Assembly (NCBI RefSeq): GCF_000003815.2
Contig: NC_049982.1
Location: forward strand, 17,940,865-18,004,864
From: Branchiostoma floridae
Lineage: Eukaryota > Chordata > Leptocardii > Amphioxiformes > Branchiostomatidae
Direction of reading: 5' to 3'
DNA length: 64,000 nucleotides
The notes under the pieces: model-generated
Databases searched by the model: none
Seen by the model: the letters and a program-made list of their open reading frames with translations, nothing else
Told to the model about the DNA's origin: nothing
Position numbers and translations under genes: made by a program
In this document: positions 1 through 10,900 of the stretch, piece after piece
Numbering within the stretch: position 1 is the first letter of the stretch
How the letters are laid out: the number at the start of each line of letters is the position of its first letter

Positions 1-652
1 TCTGGCGAACGAAACGTCCTATCAGCTTTTCGCCAGGAAGTGATATGTACATGACTCTAAAGGCTCTTGCTAAAAGCATATCTAAGTCACGAAAATTCAG
101 TTTCAGAGTCTAACAATTACACCTGTTTGATGATAAATTTGACCGCATTGTCAAAGCTTCTTTTTTTCTGTTTCCCAGTCGAGAAAAAGTCCCAAAATCA
201 AACCACCTTGAGGAACGGCATTGATGTAGTACGCATGTGAGACAACTCATGACGAACAAAACATCAATGTGGTGGTTAGAAAAAGGCATAAATCTCTCAG
301 ATGGATCTTATCATTTACGTCTGGTGTTAACCACATTTCTATTGGCGGTAAGTCAAACTTTCAGATTAAAAACACTTATTACTCTGACACTTTTGAAGCC
401 CATCCTAATGTGTTATCGGTAGATGACCTCAGGCAATATGACTATGTTGGAGAATGGCCATGGTCTATTTGGTTTTACAGGAACATACATCCAAGCAAGA
501 ATCTAACACTGCAAGGACGAAGGTGTGTCCATATCATGTCGAAAACAAAGAAACACTAGTATTCCAAAAATCTTCTCAATCAAAGGAAGCCTTAAGCGTC
601 ACAGGCTGTAAAAACCTGTAAAGAACATGACGACGTAACGGTGAGCTCTTAC

Positions 653-760
653 CACGACATCTCTGCGGTTCGCCCTGACCTCGATCTCAAAGTTCGTTTG
701 AAGACTTCTAGTAGTGATGTGGCACTCGGGGTAGTTGTTGTCTGCTGCCTTGCCACGATC
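653..760 (-). CDS. Possible isolated internal exon, unknown protein
   Basis: A 36-codon open stretch lies exactly between an acceptor (TCACAG on the minus strand) and a donor (GTAAGAG), phase 0 at both ends. The peptide starts DRGKAADNNYPECH and ends RANRRDVV. I do not recognise it and could not place its neighbouring exons. Its upstream exon would have to overlap the plus-strand model at 795-2151, so at most one of the two is likely to be right. Confidence 0.22.
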
Positions 761-794
761 CTGTGACTGACTTGTAGTAAGTAGCGCTGTTCTT

Positions 795-2151
795 ATGGCG
801 GTGAATCATCCAGCTTTGTGTGCGCACGACGTTCCCTCTCCACGCCCCGGGCACGCCTACCATACGTGTCCGCTCCAAGTCCCGGTAAGTCTGCCCAATT
901 ATTTACTGCATGAGAGCCTCTCTTCTTCTGATACACAGTACACTTAATATTATAGGTCAATGGCCATAAAGTTCATTTTCCAAGTAAGAAAAAGAAGTCC
1001 GCAAACTAGAGTCCATAATGGCAAAGAACCACATGTCTGTACAGGTGTCAATGTCTATACCATCGTACCCGACCATCGTCGACGCGTCATCAGGAGAGCG
1101 CCATTTTCAACCTATGTGGTCTTGACTGAGCAGATATTCATTTTTCAGACGGCAGGTTCTCTATTCGTCGCCTGTCTGTCACACCACCTCCAAATTTACC
1201 AAACAAGCCCCCCCTGTGGCCCTCTGGGAGGAACGGTATGTCCGGTCCGTGAGAGCAACATTCAAAGGTTCTGTCATCGCGGCTTCCAGTCTTGGGCGGA
1301 CACAGGTATAGCAGGTAGGGAAACTTCATGGACTTACTGTACTGTTCCTGGCCTTTGTGCCTTTTGTCCAAGGCAGCATTACCTATATTGGAAGCTCAAG
1401 TAGGCAGCGCGAGCTACGTTTGAGGTGTTAAATATAAGCGACAATACTATCTCCGGAGCTCCGTCTAAGCCATGTTTACTGTCCCCATATCTTAGTGTAG
1501 CTGCATGTTTACAATACGTGAACATAAATACAGGTTTTTAAAAGTACGTAGTTCAACTTAGTTGATTCAAAAGGTAAGAGTGTCATAAGCAAACGGGTTT
1601 CAGACAAAATATAATCATTGAATATTGCAATGTTTGTGCGTTTTTATTTACACCCGACTGTGTAGTGTATGCCGCTGTTGTAAACGTACTAACATTTCGA
1701 CGACACTATTAAATGGAACTCGAGGCTGTATTGCACACAGAAGAAATCCCGAAAAGATTTGGCATTCATACTATCAATGAATATACATCAGGGCCGGGTA
1801 ACCATGCTAGGATATAACAAGCTCTGGAGCGCATCATCAATTTGTTGATAAGTTGTCAGTCGTTCCCTCCGTTGTTTACCGATTGATAAAAGACATATTT
1901 CTCCAAGCTGAAAACTCCTGACGTCGATTTGTTGTAGTTGGCTAGACGTCTTTGATCTATCCCCTGATCGTTGCAGGTTGTACGTTGATATCTATATCTT
2001 GCCTATGCGTTTATTAGATTACAATATGCGCGGTAGTCATACGGTTGGAGACTTTGCTCGATTGTGATGTAGCTAATGCTGTCTCTTCTTTTTTATTGCA
2101 CCTACCATGTTTTTTTTTTCAGTTGACGCCCGCAAACGCACATTGTCATAA
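795..2151 (+). CDS. Possible small four-exon gene, unknown function
   Basis: Four exons join in phase: 795-884 (ATG to a GTAAGT donor), 956-983, 1149-1235 (GTATGT donor) and 2123-2151 (acceptor after a long T tract, then TAA). The product would be 77 residues. It has a Pro-rich middle (VTPPPNLPNKPPLWP) and a basic end (VDARKRTLS). There is an in-frame TGA just upstream of the ATG. No signal peptide, membrane segment or known domain is visible. The support is splice-phase agreement only; transcript data would decide it. It could equally be the 3' part of a longer gene or a chance chain of splice-like sites. Confidence 0.27.
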
Positions 2152-3420
2152 GCGTGTCAACCGCAGACGACTTACCACCATCATGAACTTCATATGCATG
2201 TAAGTATTTAATTTTACAACAGTAAGTCACCCTACCTCGGCTTCTTACACACATTTTCAGTCTTGAGACACTTCAGACGCATCTCAGCTACTGAGTCACC
2301 GTCAACACGGCTGGCCACACTTCACTGGACTTTTGTGATATTGTTGAGTGACACTGTAATAGTCATAAACAGGGAATGGGCATGGTTATGAGACGCTCGT
2401 GATCCAGTCTTGTTTTCGTTGTTAGCCCCCATGACCAATACTCATGGTAGCGAATCGGCATTCGCGTAACACAGTGGTCACGATCTATCCCAAAAGTGCG
2501 GGCGGAGCTCGAGTGGCAAGCGGCCAGGTCTATTCTTAGTTAATCCGCCGCTCTCGTACTGGGCTGCGGTCTGCTCAATGCCTGGTGTCAGGCTGAGGAA
2601 TGATAAGCAGGTGAACTTGGAAGTCAGTAAGTCTAGTATACTATACAGTCACGTAGACAAAGGGAGAAAGACGATGCTTTGTTTCTTTGGCCATTTGTCA
2701 TCTGTGCGCAGAATGCACAGTTTTTCGTTGAACTTCGTATAGATACAACTCACATTGAGCGACATTGTATCTCCTGCTGAATACTAGATAACCGTGTAAG
2801 TTATTCTTACATCACATGTACATATACATGATTCACAGTTCACACCGTGGCGTCCTGTAGCCCCCATGATTACGAGCCAGTATGGTCACGCACGTGAACT
2901 ACATGAGAACGCGCGACTTCGACAGACCAATAGCGGCACTGCTACCTGATGACGTCATGGAAATGCCCATGAAAAGCCCATGTCACGCCTCCGACCCACC
3001 CACAAGCGCGCCGTCTGAACTGAGCTTTTGTCATTCCACAGTATTAAAAGCTCACCGAATTAAAAAGCAAACTTTTTAATGGATTCTACCTTGCAAGGAA
3101 ATAAGACAAATCAAACGAAGTGACTATACACCTGGCGACGGCCTAGCTGCACTTACAAATTATTATAATACATGTGCATGTAGTTCAATTTACAACAGAA
3201 CAACATAAGTTAAGTTTGAAGACAAAAGGAGTAAATGCACCAATCTCACGGCTTGTTGTAATTACCAAGGGCCGAAATGCACCTTAAATTGAAATGACGA
3301 ATACAAATGTAATAGGCTAGGCATATAAGAGTGTTTGCCATCATGATACAACACGCGCACATATTTACGCATATATGCATACCCCGGGAGGATTGCTGCG
3401 CTGTGGGAATAAGTTGCAAA
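2152..3420. other. Intergenic stretch, nothing assigned
   Basis: About 1.3 kb without convincing exons. The short open frames show no splice-consistent neighbours or recognisable domains. I see no transposon ends here. Confidence 0.5.
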
Positions 3421-3433
3421 TGTTTAATGACAG

Positions 3434-5349
3434 ATGTTCAATGAGGTTTCTGTGGTTAAAAACAACCCGTGTCTTTCCAGCCTCGCGATTCTCCTCATCA
3501 CCCTGGGGTCGAGTCATGGGAGAAGGACGGACTCCCCTGGGACCGAGCGCCGGCGCGGCTGTAAGGAGGGCCGCGCACGGAAGGTGTTCAACATGGTGTT
3601 AGAAGTGTGTGACGGTAAGGACTGGATACCCATAGCGGCGGACATGCAGGAGGTGAGCAATGTTGTGGATAGCAAGGAAATCTTTACAGATATCAATGTC
3701 TTGTCGAGGCAGAGTGTAGAATAACGCAACATTTCCTAGCCTCCATAGCAGGCTCCGAGTCTATGGACTTTTTTGGCACTTTTGCTGGCCATTTCTTTTT
3801 GTACTNNNNNNNNNNNNNNNNNNNNNNNNNNNNNNNNNNNNNNNNNNNNNNNNNNNNNNNNNNNNNNNNNNNNNNNNNNNNNNNNNNNNNNNNNNNNNNN
3901 NNNNNGTTTTACAATTTTCACCTTCAGATGGAAAACGGCTTGAAGAAACTGAACAAGGATGTCCGCGAGTTGGAGATGGGTAAGTAGTACCGATTGTGCG
4001 CTTATTTAGACATCTGACAAGATAGGTCCATGGTCCGTCCATTTAATTCTAGATGTTTCAATATAATTTTAGCTTTGTCATTTAAAGCACCGGTCTTAAA
4101 CTATCGAGTGTCGACATTTGAACAGTAGCTCCAAACTGTCCCCTATCGCGGCTTCCATCACTCTGACCGCAAATTTCATACCTACCTGGCGATTTAGAAA
4201 GAAACATATGGAGACGTACGGCAGTGTTAACGAGCTCCCCCTCCCCCAGGCCTGGTACAGAACCCTCCCCGGGGCTGTAGTGACGTGCGCACACGGTACC
4301 TTCAGCACACAGGAGAGGACCCAGAGGAAGGCTACTACCACGTCAGACCCAGCACTGACATGTACAAGGTCTACTGTGAATTCCCGGTGAGATATAACAA
4401 CTAACTAATCTTCCATCCGATCATTATACTATCTTCTGTTATAATTGTCTAGGTGGAAATTTTGTGGCAACGTAACAGAGGCATTTCGGTGCGTCAATGA
4501 ACTTCATCTTAAATCATCAATTGTTTTGAAGAGCAACTTGAGACATTTGACATGTTTGAAGTTCTCACTGATTCAGTTGAGGGGACGCTATGGGTCTGAA
4601 AACACACAAGATAATGCATTAGGGACTTATGTCATGGTATTTGGCGATTGAAAAATATATATGTACAGTATAGTTTTCAGTTTTGATGGATGTACTTTGA
4701 TATGACCATGTGTAGGAGTCGGCGGCCAGCTGGACGCGCGTGGGATTGTGGGATCAATCCTGGGAGTATGACGGTGAGAAGGAGAACCTGACCGTGAGCC
4801 TCCTGTCTGACAGGGACCACAAGATGATCAGGGGTGAGGATTGGTCATATAAGCAACAGGGACATGGCTTACTGGGCACATTACTGAGGGACTAGAATAA
4901 GTAATTGTTTGTGGTGGTAGAAACCAAAGTACTGTAAATAATGTTATTTTGTATTCTGTTCACGTAGCGAAATACTAGTACTAACGTTAGAGCTGATGAT
5001 CCATTGAAAAATGAAGTGAAATATGATAGAATGTTTCTTTTTCATGAGTTTGACCTTGGGACATTTGTAAAAGTGTGAGTAAAAATGTTTCTGACATCTC
5101 TTTACAGAATCCAATTTCAGCAAGGTCTCAATCAACTGCGACATCTCCCTTAGTTTCAAGGCTGACGCAGTCAACAACCCCACCACGCTGGTGGCTCTGG
5201 AACTGCAGCGGAAAAATAACGAGTCACGTAGCGTCAACGTCACCATTCCGACAGGAGACAGGGAGAGCTACACAAGGGTTCGTCTCATGCGGAGCTCCTG
5301 TACGAAATTAATTTGTCAGGAAAAGGTGGGTTGCGGAAAAACTCCATAA
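3434..5349 (+). CDS. Secreted coiled-coil protein with fibrinogen/collagen-C-like Cys module (model spans a gap)
   Basis: Exons read as: ~3434-3652, (gap), 3928-3979, 4250-4386, 4716-4833, and 5108 to the stop at 5347-5349 or to a donor at 5325. Phases agree across the last four. Exon 1 gives a signal-peptide-like stretch (CLSSLAILLITLGSSHG), then RKVFNMVLEVCDGKDW, the 'LEVC-G-W' pattern common in extracellular adhesive proteins. Exon 2 is heptad-like (MENGLKKLNKDVRELEM). Exon 3 carries a Cys plus GYYHVRPSTDMYKVYCEFP, which recalls the start of fibrinogen-related and collagen C-propeptide modules (Cys, then G-Y-Y, then V-Y-C). Later exons are rich in N-glycosylation sequons. The product is probably extracellular; its ligand is unknown. 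The 100-N gap at 3806-3905 may hide coding sequence, and the start codon is uncertain. Confidence 0.5.
3806..3905. other. Assembly gap (100 N)
   Basis: Exactly 100 N, which suggests a placeholder rather than a measured size. It falls between exon 1 and the coiled-coil exon of the secreted-protein gene. Confidence 0.99.
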
Positions 5350-5387
5350 CTAGCGACGATACTCTGTTTTTCTTGATGAAAATCATC

Positions 5388-5393
5388 TTTATT
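5388..5393 (-). terminator. Poly(A) signal of the minus-strand nuclease-like ORF
   Basis: TTTATT on the plus strand is AATAAA on the minus strand, about 200 bp beyond the stop codon at 5591. Confidence 0.4.
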
Positions 5394-5590
5394 GCACACA
5401 AGATGAATACATACATGTAAATATTACAAGCTAAAAACCTAGGACAGCCCTTTGTCTAGATCTGTTCTCCAGGAGGGCGCAAGGTATTAAAAAGAAGTAC
5501 AGTGACAGATTAAAATCGTTTAAAAACATTAACGTCACATTTCATAACATTTTGGCCCAGATACATCATAAAATTTAGACCCAGATACAA

Positions 5591-6103
5591 CTAGTTTCTG
5601 TAGATAAACAGTCCTGACGTACAGTCCCAAGTAGGTGTGTTTCGGGCACAGTAGATAGCATAGGATGCACAGAGTGCGCACTTTCCCAGTCTACTTTTAA
5701 GATGTCTCACTTCACGGTCTTTGTAGCTGACCGGACAGAGTGACTTCAGCTTTGCAGTGTTCTCGCCGTTAATCCAACCTCTGCTCCCTACTTCAACTGT
5801 AACAAGGCTAGCCCTGTAACTACTGTGCGAGTTTATTTCATTGATCAGACATTCGTATTTGGCCATTTTTCTGTCCTCGGCGTGCTGTGCATTCTGCTCA
5901 AATGGGACGGTAAGTTCAACCAAGTTCAGTGTTTGTTGTACAGGATCCTGAATGGTGATGTCTGGTACCAGTGAAGTCGGCAGGATGTCTGGAGGGACTG
6001 TTGTGTGCGTTCCCCCTTCGATGTAGTCCTGGCTCAGATCGCACCTGATTATGGTCTGTGGGTTTGCTTTGGCATGCCACACTTTGAGGGTGTATTCTGG
6101 TAT
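5591..6103 (-). CDS. Retroelement-type C-terminal domain, possible PD-(D/E)XK-like fold
   Basis: An open frame of about 170 codons follows a good acceptor (TTTGTTTCAG) at 6104 and ends in a stop at 5591. It contains LNLVELTVPFEQNAQHAEDR, then a KxxKY-like segment (DRKMAKYECLI) and VEVGSRGW. This 'VELTVPWE ... RK.KY..L ... VEVGCRG' pattern is one I associate with a domain at the C-terminus of, or shed from, non-LTR-type retroelement proteins in amphioxus, cnidarians and fish; its spacing resembles a restriction-endonuclease-like core. No reverse transcriptase is seen next to it, so it is either a truncated element or an isolated domain. The upstream exon or exons were not found. Whether it is still expressed cannot be told from sequence. 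Confidence 0.5.
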   Translation of the reverse strand: MPEYTLKVWHAKANPQTIIRCDLSQDYIEGGTHTTVPPDILPTSLVPDITIQDPVQQTLNLVELTVPFEQNAQHAEDRKMAKYECLINEINSHSSYRASLVTVEVGSRGWINGENTAKLKSLCPVSYKDREVRHLKSRLGKCALCASYAIYCARNTPTWDCTSGLFIYRN

Positions 6104-6342
6104 CTGAAACAAAAGATTATACTATAACCTCCTTGGCTAGAATAAGCCCTTATCAAATCAATCAGTCAGTTTTCTTCTTGTTTCACTGGTATTAGCAGAC
6201 AAAAGCTGAAAACAACCAAGACGGATACCAATGAGTAAGGAACCAAGTTTGTATGCCATATGCACATATCACAAGTACAAATACGTCTGAAATATGGCTA
6301 TTACATAGAATAATTGTTGTTAATTTATTTCCCAATTTGTAG

Positions 6343-6498
6343 ATTGGCCAGCCGACCCAGTGTGGAGAGGGTGGTCTCCCCTCTGCGGGTTCAACTTCTC
6401 CTGATCTCCTCCTGACACAGCTCCAGTTCCTACCGCAGGGCCGGCGTCGCAGCGCCTTCTCCTTCCATGGGACATTCTATTACGCCTTGTTTGAATGA
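6343..6498 (+). CDS. Possible terminal exon (weak)
   Basis: An acceptor (CCCAATTTGTAG) is followed by 51 open codons ending in TGA. The peptide starts IGQPTQCGEGG and ends FYYALFE. Its phase 0 would fit the donor at 5325 of the secreted-protein gene, but the minus-strand ORF would then lie inside the intron. No domain is recognised. Confidence 0.2.
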   Translation: MGQPTQCGEGGLPSAGSTSPDLLLTQLQFLPQGRRRSAFSFHGTFYYALFE

Positions 6499-7981
6499 TA
6501 GATGTCATCATATAACCACTGTCAATACCCGAGAGCTGGCTCAGTCAAATATACATGTTGTGTCGTGTAATGAAATAGGATTATAGGAAGCAAAGCAACA
6601 TTTTAATCTCATTGCAAAAGTAAAAAAAACTCAATTGTTCACTTTTAGAGTTAACGTTAACTATCTGTTTATCAGTCCATAAAACTGTCAATTCCATTTC
6701 TGCATGATTGTTGCTGAATTGAATGTCAAAAGCATCTATGTAAAAGTCAGAGAAGATAGTAAAAAGTTCATGTTTGTGGGTATACATTCCTTCTGTATTT
6801 AATGTCTTCAGTTCTTTAAAGCTTGTAGCAATAGGGATGTAACTGAGTCTTGAGAAGTCACTCATCCAACCATGTGATGCTTCAGAATAAATACAATTTG
6901 GCTTTCTACTACTTTTGATACACAGGTATCTAATTTCTTCTATACAGTGTTTTCTGCTTTAGTCTAGTTCAAGTGGTATTCCAAAATCACAAAACTACAA
7001 AGATAAAACTACAAAGAACAACAAAGTCAATATATTTGTTTTGTACTACTGGTCATTTAATGTCAATCATGACTAATATGAACAACATTAGAAGCACATT
7101 TAAATGGACATATTTTCAGACAAAACTAAGACTTATACAAAGGTTAGCAATACTTTTTCACATTTGAAATGGAACATAGAATGTACATAGAATGTACACT
7201 GGCCTGATTAACCTGACAAAGACCCAAATCAACTATGTGTAAAAATGTGTAAAAATGGATATACTATGTGTGGACATACGTACATACTGGACAGTAGAAA
7301 AATACTTTGGAGAGTAAGTGACATATTTGACTTGGTGTCACATGCATTTAGCATAGACCCACATGTAAAGATCGCAAAGAACAATTACTAGTAATCAGCT
7401 ACACATAGTAAAAAAGCTAACATTTCAATTACAAGACAATGTTTAAAGCTAATCAATACGTTGCATCATAGCTGCACTTGAAAAATACATAATTTCCTCT
7501 CAAAAACTGTGGCAACAAAGCTGAGAACTGATTAGTAAAAAGAAGGTTGCTCATCACACCTTTGAGGACCATATGAAACCTCCCTATGATGGAATGAACA
7601 TGTTCTTGCCATATGTGGCCATTGAATTTTAGAAAATGTGTCCAGCCCGGCATAAATTTTCTTATCACATTTAGCACCTTGATTTTTTTCCTTGGCACCC
7701 AAAATTCTGATGGTGAAATGAATTTTTCCTACCTTCATTAACAAACTGATACATTGAAATGCAATTTTCTTTGGCTTTGGATTCTCAGTAACATTGCATC
7801 TTTGCTTGACAATTAGATTTTAAAACAATGATGAGGTCACCTCTAAAACTTGTCTTTTTTCTCTTCAGTCCCGATGTCTTCAGCTCTTGATTTCCCCTTT
7901 CTCTTTAGTTATCAGTTATGTGCTGTTCAACCTTTTATACTCTGCATCTAGAACCTACAAAAACTAAAGCACATGGCCCTA
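6499..7981. other. Intergenic, downstream of BORA
   Basis: AT-rich sequence between the 5-6.5 kb features and the BORA stop codon. The open frames here are short and low in complexity. Part of it must be BORA 3' UTR, but I could not fix the polyadenylation site. Confidence 0.5.
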
Positions 7982-10900
7982 CTACCTATTGTGGAAATCT
8001 TCTTGTAGATTGCTGGATTCCACTAGTGGCTGCTTCCTGCAGAACACATCTGTCCCAGGGTCACAGTCAGCTTGACCTTGACTGTACTTCACCATGTCGG
8101 CCATTTTGTCCTCATCCATGACCTCCATGGACACATTTTCTGGCACACTCTCAAGCTGACACTTTGTCACAGTATGAAGTCTCCGAGAAACATTGCGCAA
8201 GTTTTCCTTCTCTTCCGCCCCTTCCACTTCCATTGACGAGCTAGTCTGACAGTTGATTCCACTGTCCACCTGCATCTGGCTGCAGTCGTGGTTGACCTCT
8301 GAACCAGGGGGAACGATGTTAAAATCACAGTAGTAGTGATCTGGGTACTTCCGATTGGCTCTTTCTCCGCAGAACCCTCCATCGCTAACGGTTACCAGGA
8401 TCCCATTGGCTAGCAGTTCGTCCTCAGTAGTGTTACCATTACAGCTGTGCTCCATGTTAGATTGGGACTCAGGTGAACTCAGTGACTGTTGGCCATCATG
8501 TACCTCTGGGCAACCGATCAGGACAGGCTGACAGTCCGACTCAGTAGCTTCCTGTTGAGGTTTGTCCTCATCTGTTGGGGAGGTAAATGTCTTTGTAAGG
8601 GCTGTTTTCAGGAAAATGAGGTTTTATGACAAAGATACCTAAAAGGTTGAAAAAAAAAAAACGAAAAAGTAACTATAAAAGACTACAAAAGGTAATCTGT
8701 ATGAATGATGACTACCCATGTAACTACATGTATACTACCACTGCTGTGTTTACAAACACATACCTGCAAAGCTGAGAGACAGGACATGGCTGCCCCGTCT
8801 GGCTGTACTCTCTCGAGGGCTGGTGGAGGTGTATGAGTTGGGAGGTCTGCAGTGCCGTTGGAAAGCTCCAATAGGGGACAGGTTTGGGGTAGTCATGGCA
8901 CTGGAGGGGGTAGGAATCAGTATTAGGAAAGGAGAAACAAATAGAATGTGTGTTTATACTTGTCAGAATACATGTATGTGACTTGGTATAACATCTATTA
9001 TCATAATACCGGTACGTTTACGACGATTTCTCTAGCCATACTGATTTGACAAATTGTCAACGCATCATTTTCTCCAGTTACATGTTGCTGTTATAGGTTA
9101 CCCTTGCCACTTCTTCTGTGTAACTTTTCTGCCACTCTTGTCCTGCTAAAAGCGTAATATTGTAATTGTAACACGCCGCGGAATTACACGGCGAACGGGC
9201 GCGTGGTTGGGAGGGGGTAAAAATACCGGTAGGAAGAAACACGGCACAATTAACTGCCGCTATGTACATTTATACATCCTCTGATGTTCCTTCCTTTTCT
9301 GTCAGTAAATGCATAAAACATAAACCTGCATGAGCATACAAAATGTCATGAGAAAACGGACGTATACTGTCAAGAATTTTCATTTAACTCCTGTCCGTCA
9401 CAACCGCTATGACGTAACACTTCACTGCTAGCGTAGATACAAAAATGGCGGGAAAATGGCTGCGTACGTTCAATTTTGCCCATTCAGTCGTAGATCCGGG
9501 CTATTATGCAACGGTTCTTCACACTTTTACATGAGTTGTAGGTCACCAACAGAAATTCAAGATTGTTGTTGAATCATGTTCGTCTTGTGCCGTGAGCATG
9601 TGTAATTATGATCTATAAATTTGGCAATGAATGTGACAGTGTGCTCGTCCCACGACGAGCTGCCTACCTCGAAAAAAGATACTGAAAACTTTGGCCTTGT
9701 TGTCTTCGAATGCATTGTTATCGATGCTTTGTAAATGATGTATTGGACACCTACATGTCTGAAGTGTGCACAGCTCAGAAATAACTATTGTTGCATGTAT
9801 AGATCTCTTTAAGTTCCAGTATTTTTAATCTACCGGTATAAGTCTTACTACCGGTATTATGCCAATACATGTTAGAAACTGTAACTTACTAACTTAAGTT
9901 CAATTCAAGAACTTTTCTAAATAACTAACTTGAGTGAGTTCAAGTTATTTTCCTCCAAAATACTCTTGAAATTGAAATAGCCCACTAGGAATTTGACATA
10001 TGCATAGTTCCTAGGTTGTTTGAGCCTTTATCAATTCATGAGCAACTCAAATCAGCCATTCCTTGAGGTCATGAGAGAAAACGGTAAGGGTGTGTGCAAA
10101 TATCACAGCATAACTGTGTGTGCCAGGGATGTCCGAGTGGTAACACAGCACACACGATACTTACCTGAGCCTTGCATGACTACAGGGAGAGGGGGTGCCC
10201 TTTATTCTCCTGCAGGAGGGGGTGGGGGGGATGGTGAACACACTGACATCACGGTCACCTGATGAAGAGTAGAGAAGTTATCATTAGCAGCGGCAGAGGA
10301 TTCTTCATGTCTAGTGTAAAGCACTTCTTAGTTTGGCTGTTTTTTAGCTGGGTCAACCAGGACAAAGCAGTCACCAGTGACTTGACAAGAAATAAGTTCA
10401 TGAGTCCCCACAGTAACCAACAGAAATCTTAATGACAAAAAAGTAGTGTGAGGAAAATAAAGTACTTGAGCTGGGTGTCCTGAAGACTGACTTTCCAATG
10501 GGTGAAATTGCAGGTGTTCCCATGGAAACAGGTATGATTGATGAGCGGCTGGGTTTGGGTGTGGTGGTCAGTCTGTTGCTGGGTGTCATTTTGCTAAGGA
10601 TGATAGGACTTGAAGAAAACTGGGAACCCTGGGAGAAATACAATGATTGGTCAGTTGCCATGGAAACAGAACCAGTTGTTGACAAAAAGTCATACCTTTT
10701 AATAAGAGCAATGGCACGAGTAACACACAAATAATAATGATAGACATTGTCTCTCTAACATCAACAATTTTCCTGTTATTGTTTGATTCTAAAGTAAAAC
10801 TTACAGAGCTTGGTGTCTTCAGCAGTGGGCTGCTTCTGACGTGTGGTTGACAGGTCGAGGCAGCATGATTGACAGGTGAGAGGGGTGGGGAGTCTATGGA

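Noticed and set aside
960-1403. 147-codon plus-strand ORF as a gene
   Set aside because: Its composition is unlike a protein and it overlaps splice-consistent exons in other frames.
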